Part shown: positions 63,568 to 64,000 of the stretch, one piece after another
Layout: each line of letters begins with the position of its first letter
Position numbering within the stretch: position 1 is the stretch's first letter
Assembly: GCF_000314795.2 (NCBI RefSeq)
Contig: NZ_KB373316.1
Coordinates: 310,001 to 374,000 of the forward strand
DNA length: 64,000 nt
Source: Streptococcus sp. F0442
GTDB taxonomy: Bacteria > Bacillota > Bacilli > Lactobacillales > Streptococcaceae
Direction: 5' to 3'
Translations under genes and position numbers: made by a program
Notes under the pieces: generated by a model
The model's input: only the letters and a program-made list of their open reading frames with translations
Told to the model about the DNA's origin: nothing
Databases searched by the model: none

Positions 63568-64000
63568 CGGATATACTCGGATGGCAGCGGTCATTGCCCA
63601 TCCCATTCGTCATAGTATCTCTCCTTTCATCCATAATCTAGCCTATGAATTAACAGCGACCAATGCTGCTTACCTGGCTTGGGATATTGCTGAAGAAGAT
63701 TTAGAAAGCACTGTCAGCCAAATTCGTAAGTTAGAGATGATTGGGGCCAATATTTCCATGCCTTTTAAGCAAAAGGTCTTTCCTTACTTAGATGAAGTGG
63801 ATGAGATGGCTCTAAAGATCGGCTCTGTCAATACCATCGTTCACCGTGATGGCAAGCTTAAGGGCTATAATACGGATGGGATTGGTTTCTTTCGTAGTTT
63901 ACCTCCTGCTTTCTCTATTAAGGGAAAAACAATGGTTCTCTTAGGGGCAGGTGGTGCAGCTCTAGCGATTATTGCGCAGGCCATTCATCTAGGTGTGAAA
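63557..64000 (+). CDS. aroE: shikimate dehydrogenase, N-terminal part (cut by window edge)
   Basis: Reduces 3-dehydroshikimate to shikimate with NADPH. The 148 codons present show [15 protein letters not shown] (substrate-binding serines), [12 protein letters not shown] (catalytic Lys), [16 protein letters not shown] and the NADP-binding LLGAGGAAL. The frame remains open to the last base. The ATG overlaps aroD by 11 nt, giving an aroD-aroE operon. Confidence 0.95.
   Translation, partial: MKIDGYTRMAAVIAHPIRHSISPFIHNLAYELTATNAAYLAWDIAEEDLESTVSQIRKLEMIGANISMPFKQKVFPYLDEVDEMALKIGSVNTIVHRDGKLKGYNTDGIGFFRSLPPAFSIKGKTMVLLGAGGAALAIIAQAIHLGVK

Overview
The window is chromosomal DNA from a low-GC Gram-positive coccus, almost certainly a Streptococcus of the oral (mitis/sanguinis/parasanguinis-like) type. 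This rests on gene content and order: truB-ribF-spxA-UPF0223-IMPase-rRNA methylase-pst-phoU-pepN-ciaRH, a rhamnose-glucan (rgp/gac-type) wall polysaccharide cluster, infC-rpmI-rplT, metK behind an SMK box, spxR, queT behind a preQ1-II riboswitch, and ltaS. I see no prophage, integrase, intact insertion sequence, CRISPR array, tRNA or rRNA. The species cannot be fixed from sequence alone.

Layout. 1-5 kb: end of a membrane protein, then tRNA/flavin/stress genes (truB, ribF, spxA) and an rRNA m5C methyltransferase. 5.2-10.2 kb: complete high-affinity phosphate operon pstS-C-A-B-B-phoU. 10.3-16.2 kb: pepN, a Gly/Gln-rich membrane-anchored protein in the ciaX position, ciaR-ciaH, and gloA. 16.3-19.8 kb: pgdA, then a reverse-strand helicase and oxidoreductase. 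19.9-38.2 kb: wall polysaccharide locus. Its first half resembles a GacI-J-K-L side-chain module (lipid-linked sugar synthase, small partner, flippase, GT-C transferase) plus extra transferases. Its second half is rmlD and the rgpA-F backbone/export genes, ending in a GacH-like glycerol-phosphate transferase. One membrane gene in the locus is split by a one-base frameshift. 38.2-42.1 kb: ebsA-like, ferredoxin, LysM protein, cmk, infC-rpmI-rplT, deoxycytidylate deaminase. 42.2-44.7 kb: three unrecognised but mutually related membrane proteins. 44.7-45.05 kb: non-coding, with a candidate small RNA and the metK SMK riboswitch. 45-56.9 kb: metK, murA, GNAT, spxR, map, YihY, MarR with a B3/B4 protein, GtrA, queT, ligA, lipid kinase. 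57-64 kb: pullulanase, ltaS (reverse), rRNA methyltransferase, aroD and the start of aroE.

Common themes are the cell envelope (rhamnan, LTA, peptidoglycan deacetylation, murA, ebsA) and its stress control (ciaRH, spxA, spxR). The most interesting non-coding observations are these. (1) Six genes have a -10 hexamer only 6-7 nt before the start codon and no usable Shine-Dalgarno, so they probably yield leaderless mRNAs. (2) A promoter-driven, multi-hairpin RNA candidate lies upstream of metK. (3) A CiaR-type repeat promoter precedes the ciaX-position gene. (4) infC probably starts at AUA. The tandem family of three membrane proteins is the best candidate for an undescribed protein system.
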